Below, piece by piece: positions 1-6,752 of a DNA stretch of 48,092 nt. The notes beneath the pieces are model-generated. The model had not been told where the DNA came from. It saw only the letters and a list, made by a program, of their open reading frames with translations, and did no database searches. Both the position numbers and the translations under genes were made by a program. Positions within the stretch are counted from its first letter, which is position 1. Every line of letters begins with the position of its first letter. Origin of the DNA: CAYQSU01 sp964420325 (lineage in GTDB: Bacteria > Pseudomonadota > Alphaproteobacteria > Rhodospirillales > Defluviicoccaceae); assembly GCA_964420325.1 (NCBI GenBank), contig CAYQSU010000018.1, positions 1 through 48,092 of the forward strand, given 5' to 3'.

Positions 1-2
1 CA

Positions 3-62
3 GAGTCGGCCCTCATCCGAGCCGGCTTCCGACGTGCGGACATGGCACGATTGCCGACCTGA
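3..62 (+). CDS. Possible 3' end of a gene cut by the window edge
   Basis: Frame 3 is open from the window edge to a TGA at 60-62 and reads ESALIRAGFRRADMARLPT. Nineteen residues are too few to assign a family. It could equally be chance, because long open frames are common in DNA of this GC content. It is reported only because the upstream gene cannot be seen. Confidence 0.2.
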   Translation, partial: ESALIRAGFRRADMARLPT

Positions 63-391
63 CGCACCGTTTGCGCACACGTCGGTTCATGGCGAGAACC
101 GGGCCGCCCGCGCCATGGCCCGCCTTGCTCGTACCCGAACCTCGCGCGGCTGATCGGTGAGGCGGACGGTCTCCCCTTTCCCGTTCGTCCACGGCATCGC
201 GAGGATGTCGTCCGCGACGAGGAGCGACGGCAGGTCGGTGAACAGGAAGAGCGCCGAGCCCTTGCCGTCGGAGACGCGGCGGTTCGCGTCCATCAGAAGA
301 TCGACGCGGTTCTGCATCCGCGCGCGGGTCTTGGCGTCCACCTGCCCTGCCCCGCCCGGCCCGTCCCGGCGTCGACCGTCGCGCCCGGTGC
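63..391. other. 329-bp stretch without a convincing gene
   Basis: No start codon with a ribosome binding site opens a credible protein on either strand. On the minus strand, roughly 230-150, a reading frame contains AMPWTNGKGETVRL. This resembles the N-terminal PWKNGGG(E)T signature of HutD-family proteins, but the similarity stops after about 20 residues and the frame ends at 87. It may be a gene remnant or chance. The rest of the stretch shows nothing recognisable. Confidence 0.4.
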
Positions 392-1384
392 TCAGAAGCC
401 GAGGTCCTCGGGCAGCACGCGGTTGGGCGGGCTGTGGCCGTCGACGAAGGTCTTGACGTTGATCAGCACGCACTCGCCCATGGCGATCCGCCCTTCGACG
501 GTCGCCGACGCCATGTGCGGCAGGAGCAGCACGTTGTCGAGGGCCAGCAGCTTCGGGTTGAGGGCCGGCTCGTGCTCGAACACGTCGAGCGCGGCGCCGG
601 CGATCTCGCGGCCGCGCAGCATGCGGATCAGGGCCGTCTCGTCGATGATCTCGCCGCGCGCGGTGTTGACGAGATAGGCGTGCGGGCGCAACAGCTTGAG
701 GCGACGCGCCGAGAGCAGATGGTAGGTCGCCGGCGTGTGCGGGCAGTGCACGCTGATGATGTCCATCCGCGCCAGCATCTGATCGAGGCTCTCGTGGTAG
801 GTGGCCTCGAGCTCGGCCTCGACGTCGGGATGCACCCGCCGGCGGTTGTGGTAGTGGATGGTCATGTCGAAGGCGCGGGCGCGGCGGGCGTCGGCCTGGC
901 CGATGCGGCCCATGCCGACGATGCCGAGACGCTTGCCGCTGACGCGGTCGCCGAGCATCCAGGTCGGCGACCATCCCGGCCACCGGCCCTCCCGCAGCAC
1001 CCGCGCGCCCTCGGTCAGCCGGCGGGCGACGGCGAGCATCATCGCGATCGTCATCTCGGCGGTGTCCTCGGTCAGCACGCCCGGCGTGTTGGTGACGGCG
1101 ATGCCGCGGGCGCGCGCCGCCTTCAGGTCGATGTGGTCGACGCCGGTGCCGTAGTTGGCGATCAAGGACAGGCGCTCGCCGGCGACGGCGATGATCTCGG
1201 CGGTGATCTGGTCGGTCACCGTCGGCACCAGCACGTCGGCGCTGCCCACCGCCTCGATCAGGCGCGCCGTCCCGAACGGCTCGTCGGCGAGGTTGAGGCG
1301 GACGTCGAACAGCTCCATCATCCGCGTCTCGATGACGTCGGGAAGCTTGCGGGTGACGATGACCAGCGGCTTGTCCTTCGGCAT
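392..1384 (-). CDS. D-2-hydroxyacid dehydrogenase (glyoxylate/hydroxypyruvate reductase type)
   Basis: A 330-residue NAD(P)-dependent D-isomer 2-hydroxyacid dehydrogenase, the usual length for the family. The nucleotide-binding loop reads GIVGMGRIG (about residues 154-162). The catalytic triad is visible as Arg243 in NTARGE, Glu272 in DVFEHEP and His290 in LLPHMAS. Known members reduce glyoxylate, hydroxypyruvate or other 2-ketoacids with NAD(P)H in the cytoplasm; the exact substrate cannot be read from sequence. The ATG at 1384 is preferred over upstream alternatives because AGGAG lies about 6 bases before it and residue 1 aligns with the family N-terminus. It diverges from the SH3-domain gene and shares a 141-bp intergenic region with it. 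Confidence 0.9.
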   Translation of the reverse strand: MPKDKPLVIVTRKLPDVIETRMMELFDVRLNLADEPFGTARLIEAVGSADVLVPTVTDQITAEIIAVAGERLSLIANYGTGVDHIDLKAARARGIAVTNTPGVLTEDTAEMTIAMMLAVARRLTEGARVLREGRWPGWSPTWMLGDRVSGKRLGIVGMGRIGQADARRARAFDMTIHYHNRRRVHPDVEAELEATYHESLDQMLARMDIISVHCPHTPATYHLLSARRLKLLRPHAYLVNTARGEIIDETALIRMLRGREIAGAALDVFEHEPALNPKLLALDNVLLLPHMASATVEGRIAMGECVLINVKTFVDGHSPPNRVLPEDLGF

Positions 1385-1453
1385 CGCACGATCTCCTTCC
1401 CGACGCAGGCGGCAAGGCCGATAGCACCCTCGCGGGCGGCTGTCCAGGGTGCC

Positions 1454-1484
1454 TTGACCCGGCGCCCCGAGCACCGCCTATAAT
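1454..1484 (+). promoter_or_regulatory. Candidate sigma70-type promoter for the SH3 gene
   Basis: TTGACC at 1454-1459 and a perfect TATAAT at 1479-1484, separated by 19 bp. The start site would be near 1491, 35 bp before the ATG at 1526. A consensus -10 hexamer is rare by chance in DNA this GC-rich. The spacer is slightly long. Confidence 0.55.
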
Positions 1485-1525
1485 GCCTGCGCCGTCGTTG
1501 GCGCCTTGTTTCGACCTGCGGAGCG

Positions 1526-2023
1526 ATGCCCGCCCTTCCCCTGCGCTGTCTCGCCGGTCTCGCCGCCGCCGTCCTCGCCTGCCAGGCCCTGGCGGCGGAG
1601 CCGAGCGGCCGGCCGCTGCCGCGGTTCGTCAGCCTGCGCGCGGACGAGGCCAATCTGCGCACCGGCCCCGGCCTCCGCTATCCGGTGGAGTGGGTCTACA
1701 AGCGGCGCGAGCTGCCGCTCGAGGTGATCGCCGAGTACCGCGAGTGGCGCAAGGTCAGGGACTGGGAAGGCGCGGAGGGGTGGATCCACCAGACCATGCT
1801 GAGCCGCAGGCGCACCGTCATCGTCACCGAGAACGAGGCCGCGCTGCGCGCCGGCGCCCAGCCGGCGAGCCGCGTCGCCGCCCTGGTCGAGGCGGGCGTC
1901 GTCGGCGAGCTGCTCGGCTGCGTCCCTCAGCACGATGCCTGCCGCGTCCGCCTCGGCCGGACCGACGGCTGGATCGGGCGTACGGCCCTGTGGGGCGTCC
2001 GCCCCGGCGAGACCGCAGACTAG
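1526..2023 (+). CDS. Periplasmic bacterial SH3-domain protein
   Basis: A 165-residue protein with an N-terminal signal peptide (hydrophobic core LRCLAGLAAAVLACQALA, cleavage near residue 23). One clear SH3-type repeat follows at about residues 35-95 (SLRADEANLRTGPGLRYPVEW... then GAEGWIHQTMLS). A second, weaker SH3-like unit extends to the C-terminus (TENEAALRAGAQPASRV... GWIGRTALWGV). Such domains bind peptidoglycan or cell-wall peptides in characterised proteins; here the partner is unknown. It is a single gene, divergent from the dehydrogenase, with its own likely promoter at 1454-1484. The weak GGAG just before the ATG makes the exact start slightly uncertain. Confidence 0.85.
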   Translation: MPALPLRCLAGLAAAVLACQALAAEPSGRPLPRFVSLRADEANLRTGPGLRYPVEWVYKRRELPLEVIAEYREWRKVRDWEGAEGWIHQTMLSRRRTVIVTENEAALRAGAQPASRVAALVEAGVVGELLGCVPQHDACRVRLGRTDGWIGRTALWGVRPGETAD

Positions 2024-2043
2024 CCCGCCGGCCGGGTTGGTGC

Positions 2044-2631
2044 TCAGTCGAAATCGAGGGCGAGCGCCGCCCGCACCTCTTCCGGCAGCGCCGCCATGTG
2101 GTCGTAGCGGGGGTGGGCGATGGCGAGGATGACGCGCGTGCCGGGCCGGCGGAACGCCCCGATCTCGGCCGGCGAGAAGGGAAAGGCGAGAAAGTGGACC
2201 GATGACGTCTTGCCGCTCGGGGTGGTCCGCTCGACCTCCTGCTCCGCAACGGCCCGAATGCGGGCGTCGCCCACGGTGAAGGTCACGGTGTCCTCGATGC
2301 CGCCGAGGCCGGCCAGCACCCGCGCCCGTCGCACGGGGTCGGCGATCTCGATCATCATCGTCGCGACCAGGCTGCGGCCGTCAGGGATCATCGGCCCGTA
2401 CGCCCGGAGCTCGTCCTCGATCTGCGCCGCGCCGCCCTTCTCGATGCGCAGCATCTCGTGGATCTGATGCCAGACGGTGTCGTAGCTCTCGAAATAGAAG
2501 GTGACGTCGGGGCCGACGGCCACCCTGCGGTTGCGCTTCAGCTCCGCGACGCGGCGGCGGCGCTCGTCGCGGACCCGCTCGTACTCGTCGAGCGGCATGA
2601 TGTCCGACCGGCTGATCTGGCGCTGGCTCAC
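2044..2631 (-). CDS. DUF3501 family protein, last gene of the rubrerythrin module
   Basis: A 195-residue protein matching the DUF3501 family: basic N-terminal segment PLDEYERVRDERRRRVAELK, then FYFESYDTVWHQIHEMLRIE, and a C-terminal stretch ending HPRYDHMAALPEEVRAAL. Its function is not established. The start is GTG at 2631, chosen because AAGGAGG sits 8 bases upstream. It lies 27 bp after the CCG iron-sulfur gene on the same strand. Genes of this family commonly sit beside rubrerythrin and CCG-domain genes, which suggests a shared oxidative-stress role (inference). No signal peptide or membrane segment is seen, so it is probably cytoplasmic. Confidence 0.85.
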   Translation of the reverse strand: MSQRQISRSDIMPLDEYERVRDERRRRVAELKRNRRVAVGPDVTFYFESYDTVWHQIHEMLRIEKGGAAQIEDELRAYGPMIPDGRSLVATMMIEIADPVRRARVLAGLGGIEDTVTFTVGDARIRAVAEQEVERTTPSGKTSSVHFLAFPFSPAEIGAFRRPGTRVILAIAHPRYDHMAALPEEVRAALALDFD

Positions 2632-2658
2632 GGCGACGTCCTCCTTCTGCCGAGACGG

Positions 2659-3996
2659 CTAGAGCCCGTACGCGCGGGCGATCAGCTGCACCGGGTGCTG
2701 CACCGGCTCGACCCGGGGCTCGCCACCCTTGAGCCGCTCGATGCCCTGCATGATGTGCTCGCGGGCGAGCGGGCACTCGGAGACGACGAAGGCCGAGCCG
2801 CTTTCCTCGGCCTCGCGCGCCACCGGCCGCCCGATCTTGAGTGCCACCTCGAAGTTGTCCTTCATCACCCCCCACGAGCCGCCATGTCCCGAGCAGCGCT
2901 CGACGACCCTGATCTCGGTGTCGGGCAGCAGCCTCAGCATCTCGGTCGCCTTCTGCCCCATGTTCTGGGCGCGGGCGTGACAGGCGATGTGGAGCGTGAC
3001 GCCGCCCGCGATCGGCTTCAGACCGTCGGCCAGGCCCTCCTTGCGGGCGATGTCGACGACGTACTCGGCGGCGTCGAAGGTCGACCGGCTGAGGGCCTCG
3101 ATGTCGGCGTTGCCGGGCTCGATCAGCGGCCACTCGAACTTCAGCATCAACGAGCACGAGGGCACCAGCGAGACCACGTCGTAGCCCTTGTCGATCCACG
3201 GCCGGAGCGCGCCGGCGACGGTGCGGGCATTGCGGGCGACCCGCTCGAGGTCGCCGTGCTCGAGCTGCGGCATGCCGCAGCAGGAGGGATAGACGACCTC
3301 GGTCTCGACGCCGTTGTGGGCGAGGACGCGGCGGAAGCCCTCGCCGACGTCGGGGTTGTTGTAGTTGATGAAGCAGGTCGCGTAGAGCACCGCCTTGCGC
3401 CCGAACGCCGGCGCCTCGCGGTTGATCGCCGGCGCCTCGCCGCGGCCGCGGGCGGTGAGCGTCCTGCCGTGGAACCTGGGAAGGTGCGCATCCCGGTGCA
3501 CGCAGGCGACCTTCTCGAGCAGCGGCCGCGTCAGCCGGTTGCCGCGCCGGCTCGCCCAGTTGACGAGCGGCGCCGCGTGCGAGGCGAGGCGGCCGTTGCG
3601 GTCGGTCTCGGTGAGCTGGCGCATCGCGAACGGCACCTTGCCATGGCGCCGCTCGACCGCGCGGTAGCGCAGCATCAGGTGGGGAAAATCGAGATTGAAC
3701 TCGTGCGGCGGCACGTACGGGCACTTGGTCATGAAGCACAGGTCGCAGAGCGTGCAGGCATCGACCACCTGCTTGAACGCGGCGCTCGGCACGCTGTCGA
3801 GCTCGCCCGACTCGGACTGGTCGACCAGGTCGAACAGCCGGGGGAAGCTGTCGCAGAGATTGAAGCAGCGCCGGCAGCCGTGGCAGATGTCGAAGACGCG
3901 GCGCAGCTCGGCCTCGAGCTTGTCGGCATCGTAGAAGTCCGGCTCGCGCCACGGGAGCGGATGACGAACCGGGGCTTCCAGGCTTCCTTCACGCAT
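2659..3996 (-). CDS. GlpC/HdrD-like iron-sulfur protein with CCG domains
   Basis: A 445-residue protein. Two ferredoxin-type [4Fe-4S] motifs occupy the N-terminus: Cys38/41/44/48 (CHGCRRCFNLC) and Cys81/84/87/92 (CTLCDLCFMTKC). Two cysteine-rich CCG domains follow, the first ending PSCCGMPQLEHGD and the second containing CHARAQNMG and ending ERCSGHGGSWG. Related proteins (GlpC, HdrD, LldE/LutA) carry electrons or act on thiols/disulfides. No flavin subunit is adjacent here. In the second domain the canonical CCG is CSG, so its cluster or catalysis may differ. The ATG at 3996 is supported by AAGGGG. It sits between rubrerythrin and the DUF3501 gene and may be an electron donor or thiol partner for rubrerythrin (inference). 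Confidence 0.88.
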   Translation of the reverse strand: MREGSLEAPVRHPLPWREPDFYDADKLEAELRRVFDICHGCRRCFNLCDSFPRLFDLVDQSESGELDSVPSAAFKQVVDACTLCDLCFMTKCPYVPPHEFNLDFPHLMLRYRAVERRHGKVPFAMRQLTETDRNGRLASHAAPLVNWASRRGNRLTRPLLEKVACVHRDAHLPRFHGRTLTARGRGEAPAINREAPAFGRKAVLYATCFINYNNPDVGEGFRRVLAHNGVETEVVYPSCCGMPQLEHGDLERVARNARTVAGALRPWIDKGYDVVSLVPSCSLMLKFEWPLIEPGNADIEALSRSTFDAAEYVVDIARKEGLADGLKPIAGGVTLHIACHARAQNMGQKATEMLRLLPDTEIRVVERCSGHGGSWGVMKDNFEVALKIGRPVAREAEESGSAFVVSECPLAREHIMQGIERLKGGEPRVEPVQHPVQLIARAYGL

Positions 3997-4068
3997 GTTA
4001 CCCCTTTCGGGCGGATGGTCCGCACGTCCGCCGCTGTCTTCGCGTCGTCACGGTCGGGATGCGAGCGC

Positions 4069-4089
4069 GGGGAGCCCGGGAGGCTCCCC
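4069..4089. terminator. Perfect 8-bp hairpin between rubrerythrin and the CCG gene
   Basis: GGGGAGCC and GGCTCCCC flank a 5-nt loop in the 121-bp gap. No T-tract follows on either strand. It may be a partial terminator or an RNA stability element that sets rubrerythrin expression above that of the downstream genes. Confidence 0.4.
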
Positions 4090-4117
4090 CGCCGGCCGCA
4101 TCGCCGGCAGACGCCGG

Positions 4118-4537
4118 CTAGTTCAAGCTGTCGAGCGCCTTCTGGAAGCGTCCGGCGTGCGACCGCTCCGCCTTGGCCAGTGTCTCGAACCAGTCGGCGA
4201 TCTCCTCGAAGCCCTCTTGGCGCGCCGTCTTGGCCATGCCGGGATACATGTCCGTGTACTCGTGGGTCTCGCCGGCGATGGCCGCCTTCAGGTTCTGAGA
4301 CGTGGCGCCGATCGGCAGGCCGGTGGCCGGATCGCCCACCTTCTCGAGGAACTCGAGATGGCCATGGGCATGCCCTGTCTCACCCTCGGCAGTCGACCGG
4401 AACACCGAGGAGACGTCGTTGTAGCCTTCGACGTCGGCCTTCTGGGCGAAATACAGGTAGCGCCGGTTGGCCTGCGATTCGCCGGCGAACGCGTCCTTGA
4501 GGTTCTGTTCCGTCTTCGATCCTTTGAGTTGAGGCAT
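4118..4537 (-). CDS. rbr: Rubrerythrin, short form without rubredoxin domain
   Basis: A 139-residue ferritin-like diiron protein. Probable ligands are Glu20 (AGESQANRRY), Glu53 and His56 (EGETGHAHGH), Glu90/Glu93 (GETHEYTDMYPG), and Glu124 with His127 (KAERSHAGRF). The C-terminal rubredoxin FeS4 domain of classical rubrerythrin is absent, so electrons must come from another protein. The neighbouring CCG protein is a candidate (inference). Family members reduce hydrogen peroxide in the cytoplasm. The start is well supported by GGAGAAGGA. An Irr-box-like palindrome lies 110 bp upstream and the irr gene is next, which suggests iron- or peroxide-responsive control. Confidence 0.92.
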   Translation of the reverse strand: MPQLKGSKTEQNLKDAFAGESQANRRYLYFAQKADVEGYNDVSSVFRSTAEGETGHAHGHLEFLEKVGDPATGLPIGATSQNLKAAIAGETHEYTDMYPGMAKTARQEGFEEIADWFETLAKAERSHAGRFQKALDSLN

Positions 4538-4646
4538 GGTCCTTCTCCCTTAGCCTTGAAGATATCAACGATCGCGTCCACCCGGACGAGTCATCGGATC
4601 GCGCTGAAATCCCACTATGTCGGCCCTGCGACGCCGAGTCAAGATA

Positions 4647-4663
4647 ATTCGAATCATTCCAAA
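4647..4663. promoter_or_regulatory. Irr-box/ICE-like palindrome upstream of rubrerythrin
   Basis: Read on the minus strand the site is TTTGGAATGATTCGAAT, a GAA-N3-TTC palindrome with AT-rich flanks. The iron control element bound by Irr in alphaproteobacteria is, from memory, close to TTTAGAA-N3-TTCTAAA, so this site fits except at the central-flank positions. It is in the only AT-rich patch between irr and rubrerythrin, where an operator would be expected. Confidence 0.5.
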
Positions 4664-4691
4664 TAGTCGTGTAACGATTTGGCCGGCCGAG

Positions 4692-5117
4692 CTACGCTTG
4701 GCCTTCGAGGTCGACCCGCACGATCACGTCGACGCGCTTGATGCTGGTCCCTGCCGGCGCCTCCGGAAGCTCGGAGACGACGATCTGCTGGGCCGGTATG
4801 TCGACGAGACGCCCGCTGCCTTCGACGAAGAAATGATGATGGTCGCTGGTGTTGGTGTCGAAGTAGGAGCGGGTCGCGTCGACCATGATCTCGCGCAACA
4901 GCCCGGCCGCGGTGAACTGATGGAGCGTGTTGTAGACCGTCGCCAGCGACACGCGAACGTCGGAGGCCAGCGCCTCGTCGTGAAGCCGTTCCGCCGTGAC
5001 GTGCCGGTCGCCGTTCTCGAACAGAAGCTTGGCCAGCGCCAGCCGCTGCCGGGTGGGACGCAGGTCGGCAGACCGCAACAGCTCAATAGCCTTGGCGAAG
5101 GGACGGTCATAACCCAT
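4692..5117 (-). CDS. irr: Irr-type Fur family iron response regulator
   Basis: A 141-residue Fur-superfamily repressor. The N-terminal winged helix reads LRPTRQRLALAKLLF...SLATVYNTLHQFTAAGLL and the C-terminal half is a dimerisation/metal domain. The stretch TNTSDHHHFFVEG carries the HHH heme-binding motif that marks Irr rather than Fur or PerR. The cysteine-proline heme regulatory motif near the N-terminus of Bradyrhizobium Irr is absent. Irr acts as a DNA-binding regulator under low iron and is destabilised or inactivated by heme. The ATG at 5117 gives the usual length; a TTG at 5153 would add 12 residues, and neither start has a strong ribosome binding site. It is upstream of, and on the same strand as, the rubrerythrin module. 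Confidence 0.85.
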   Translation of the reverse strand: MGYDRPFAKAIELLRSADLRPTRQRLALAKLLFENGDRHVTAERLHDEALASDVRVSLATVYNTLHQFTAAGLLREIMVDATRSYFDTNTSDHHHFFVEGSGRLVDIPAQQIVVSELPEAPAGTSIKRVDVIVRVDLEGQA

Positions 5118-5186
5118 GGCAAGGAATATGGTTACAACGGCGGCGGCCGGCAAGTCCGATCAGCAACCGTCGGTGCAGGTCCCGGC

Positions 5187-6584
5187 TCAATCGCCGGTTA
5201 GGATGCGATCGACGAGCTGCTTGACCGTCGGGATGAAGCCGCCGGCGTAGAACGGATCCGAGGCGAAGCGGTAGGCGTTGCTGCCGGCGAACATCAGGTT
5301 GTGGTCGACGTCGGTGCCGTGGGCGATGGCTTGCAGGGTCTTCTGAATGCAGTAAGACCGCGGATCGACCGTTCTTCCGGTCGACCACGCCTCGTTCTCG
5401 GCCCAGCTCGAGAACCGGCAGGCGCTGAGGCAGCCCATGCACGCCTGCTGATCGGCGCGGATCTCCTGGGATTTCTCGGGCGTGACGAAGACCAGCGTCG
5501 AATCCGGCGTCCTCATCGCCTCGGAGAAGCCGGCGCGGATCCAGTCCTCGGCCCGCGCCTTGTCGGCCGGCGTGAGGTACACGAGCCGTCCGCGCGCACC
5601 GATCGGCAGCGGCTCGGTATGCTCGCCCAAGGGGTCTTGCGAATAGGCGATTTGGCGTTCGTTGCGTTCGATCAGCTCCTCGAGGAAGGCGTTGCGGACC
5701 GCCGAGGAGTAGAAGCCGGTGGGACTGAACCGGTTGAGCAGCACGTCGCCTTCCTGCAGGGTCAAGAGCCTGCGCTTCCAGGTGTCCGACACGGGGCTCT
5801 CACGCGTCACCACCGGACGGGTGCCGAACTGGAAGGCGATCGGACCGAGGTCCGGGTTGTCCATCCAGTCCTGCCATTCCCGGAGATACCAGACGCCGCC
5901 GGCCATGAAGATCGGCGTGCCGTCGAGCCCGCACTCGCGCATCTGTCGGCGCAGCTCGACAACCCTGCCATAGGGGTCCTCCGGCTCCCGCGGGTTCTCG
6001 GAGTTGCTGAGGCCGTTGTGGCCGCCGGCGAGCCACGGGTCCTCATAGACGACGCCGCCGAGCCGCTCGGCCTGCTTGTGGTAGGCGCGCTTCCACAGCG
6101 CCCGGAAGGCCCGCGCCGAGGAGACGATCGGGTAGTAGTGGACGCCGTACTGGGCGGCGATGTGCGCGATCCCGTAAGGCATGCCGGCACCACAGGTGAC
6201 CCCGTGGATGAGTCCCTTGGCGCCTTCCAGCACGCCGTGCAGGACGCGCTGGGTGGCGGCCGCTTCCCACAGGACGTTCATGTGGATCCGTCCGCGACCG
6301 CCCGATCGCTCGTGGGCGATCCGCGCCTGGGTGATGCCGCCGCGAATGGCGAACGCCACGAGCTCCTCGTAGCGGTCGCGCCGCGTGCGGCCATGGTAGC
6401 GCTGGGGGATGACGTTGCCGTCGGCATCGAAGGAGTCGGCATTGACGCCGGAGAAGGTACCGACGCAGCCGGACGCCGCGAACGCCCCGGCGCTCTCGCC
6501 GTTGGAGACCGAGACGCCCTTGCCGCCTTCGACGATCGGCAAGACCTCCCGGCCGGATATGACCATCGGCTGCAGCGACGCCAT
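5187..6584 (-). CDS. Large nitronate monooxygenase-like FMN protein with extra cysteine cluster
   Basis: A 465-residue TIM-barrel flavoprotein related to 2-nitropropane dioxygenase/nitronate monooxygenases and FabK. The flavin-binding loop appears as LAGGHNG (185-191), with MAGGVW at 227-232. Ordinary members have about 320-380 residues. The extra C-terminal part holds Cys382, Cys385 and Cys389 (CMGCLSAC) and Cys412 (YCIQ), a spacing that could bind a [4Fe-4S] cluster. The substrate is unknown. The start is supported by GGAAGGA. It lies 69 bp upstream of irr on the same strand, so co-transcription is possible. Confidence 0.8.
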   Translation of the reverse strand: MASLQPMVISGREVLPIVEGGKGVSVSNGESAGAFAASGCVGTFSGVNADSFDADGNVIPQRYHGRTRRDRYEELVAFAIRGGITQARIAHERSGGRGRIHMNVLWEAAATQRVLHGVLEGAKGLIHGVTCGAGMPYGIAHIAAQYGVHYYPIVSSARAFRALWKRAYHKQAERLGGVVYEDPWLAGGHNGLSNSENPREPEDPYGRVVELRRQMRECGLDGTPIFMAGGVWYLREWQDWMDNPDLGPIAFQFGTRPVVTRESPVSDTWKRRLLTLQEGDVLLNRFSPTGFYSSAVRNAFLEELIERNERQIAYSQDPLGEHTEPLPIGARGRLVYLTPADKARAEDWIRAGFSEAMRTPDSTLVFVTPEKSQEIRADQQACMGCLSACRFSSWAENEAWSTGRTVDPRSYCIQKTLQAIAHGTDVDHNLMFAGSNAYRFASDPFYAGGFIPTVKQLVDRILTGD

Positions 6585-6733
6585 AGAATCCTTCCGCTCC
6601 CCCGCTCTTCTCTACCTTGGCCGCTCTCTATATAGGGCGCCGTCGCCGCAAGGCGACCCGGAACATTGCAAGCGGCCGGGCAACGACTCTCCGGCCGTTG
6701 CGGCCCGGCGGTGCATCGTCGCCCGGTCCCGCA

Positions 6734-6752
6734 AGCCCCGGCAAGCGGGGCT
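6734..6752 (-). terminator. Hairpin at the pnp stop codon
   Basis: A perfect 7-bp stem (AGCCCCG/CGGGGCT, loop of 5 nt) touches the pnp stop codon. There is no T-tract after it. A second GC-rich hairpin lies near 6690-6710. Together they may slow or end transcription, or protect the 3' end. Confidence 0.3.
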
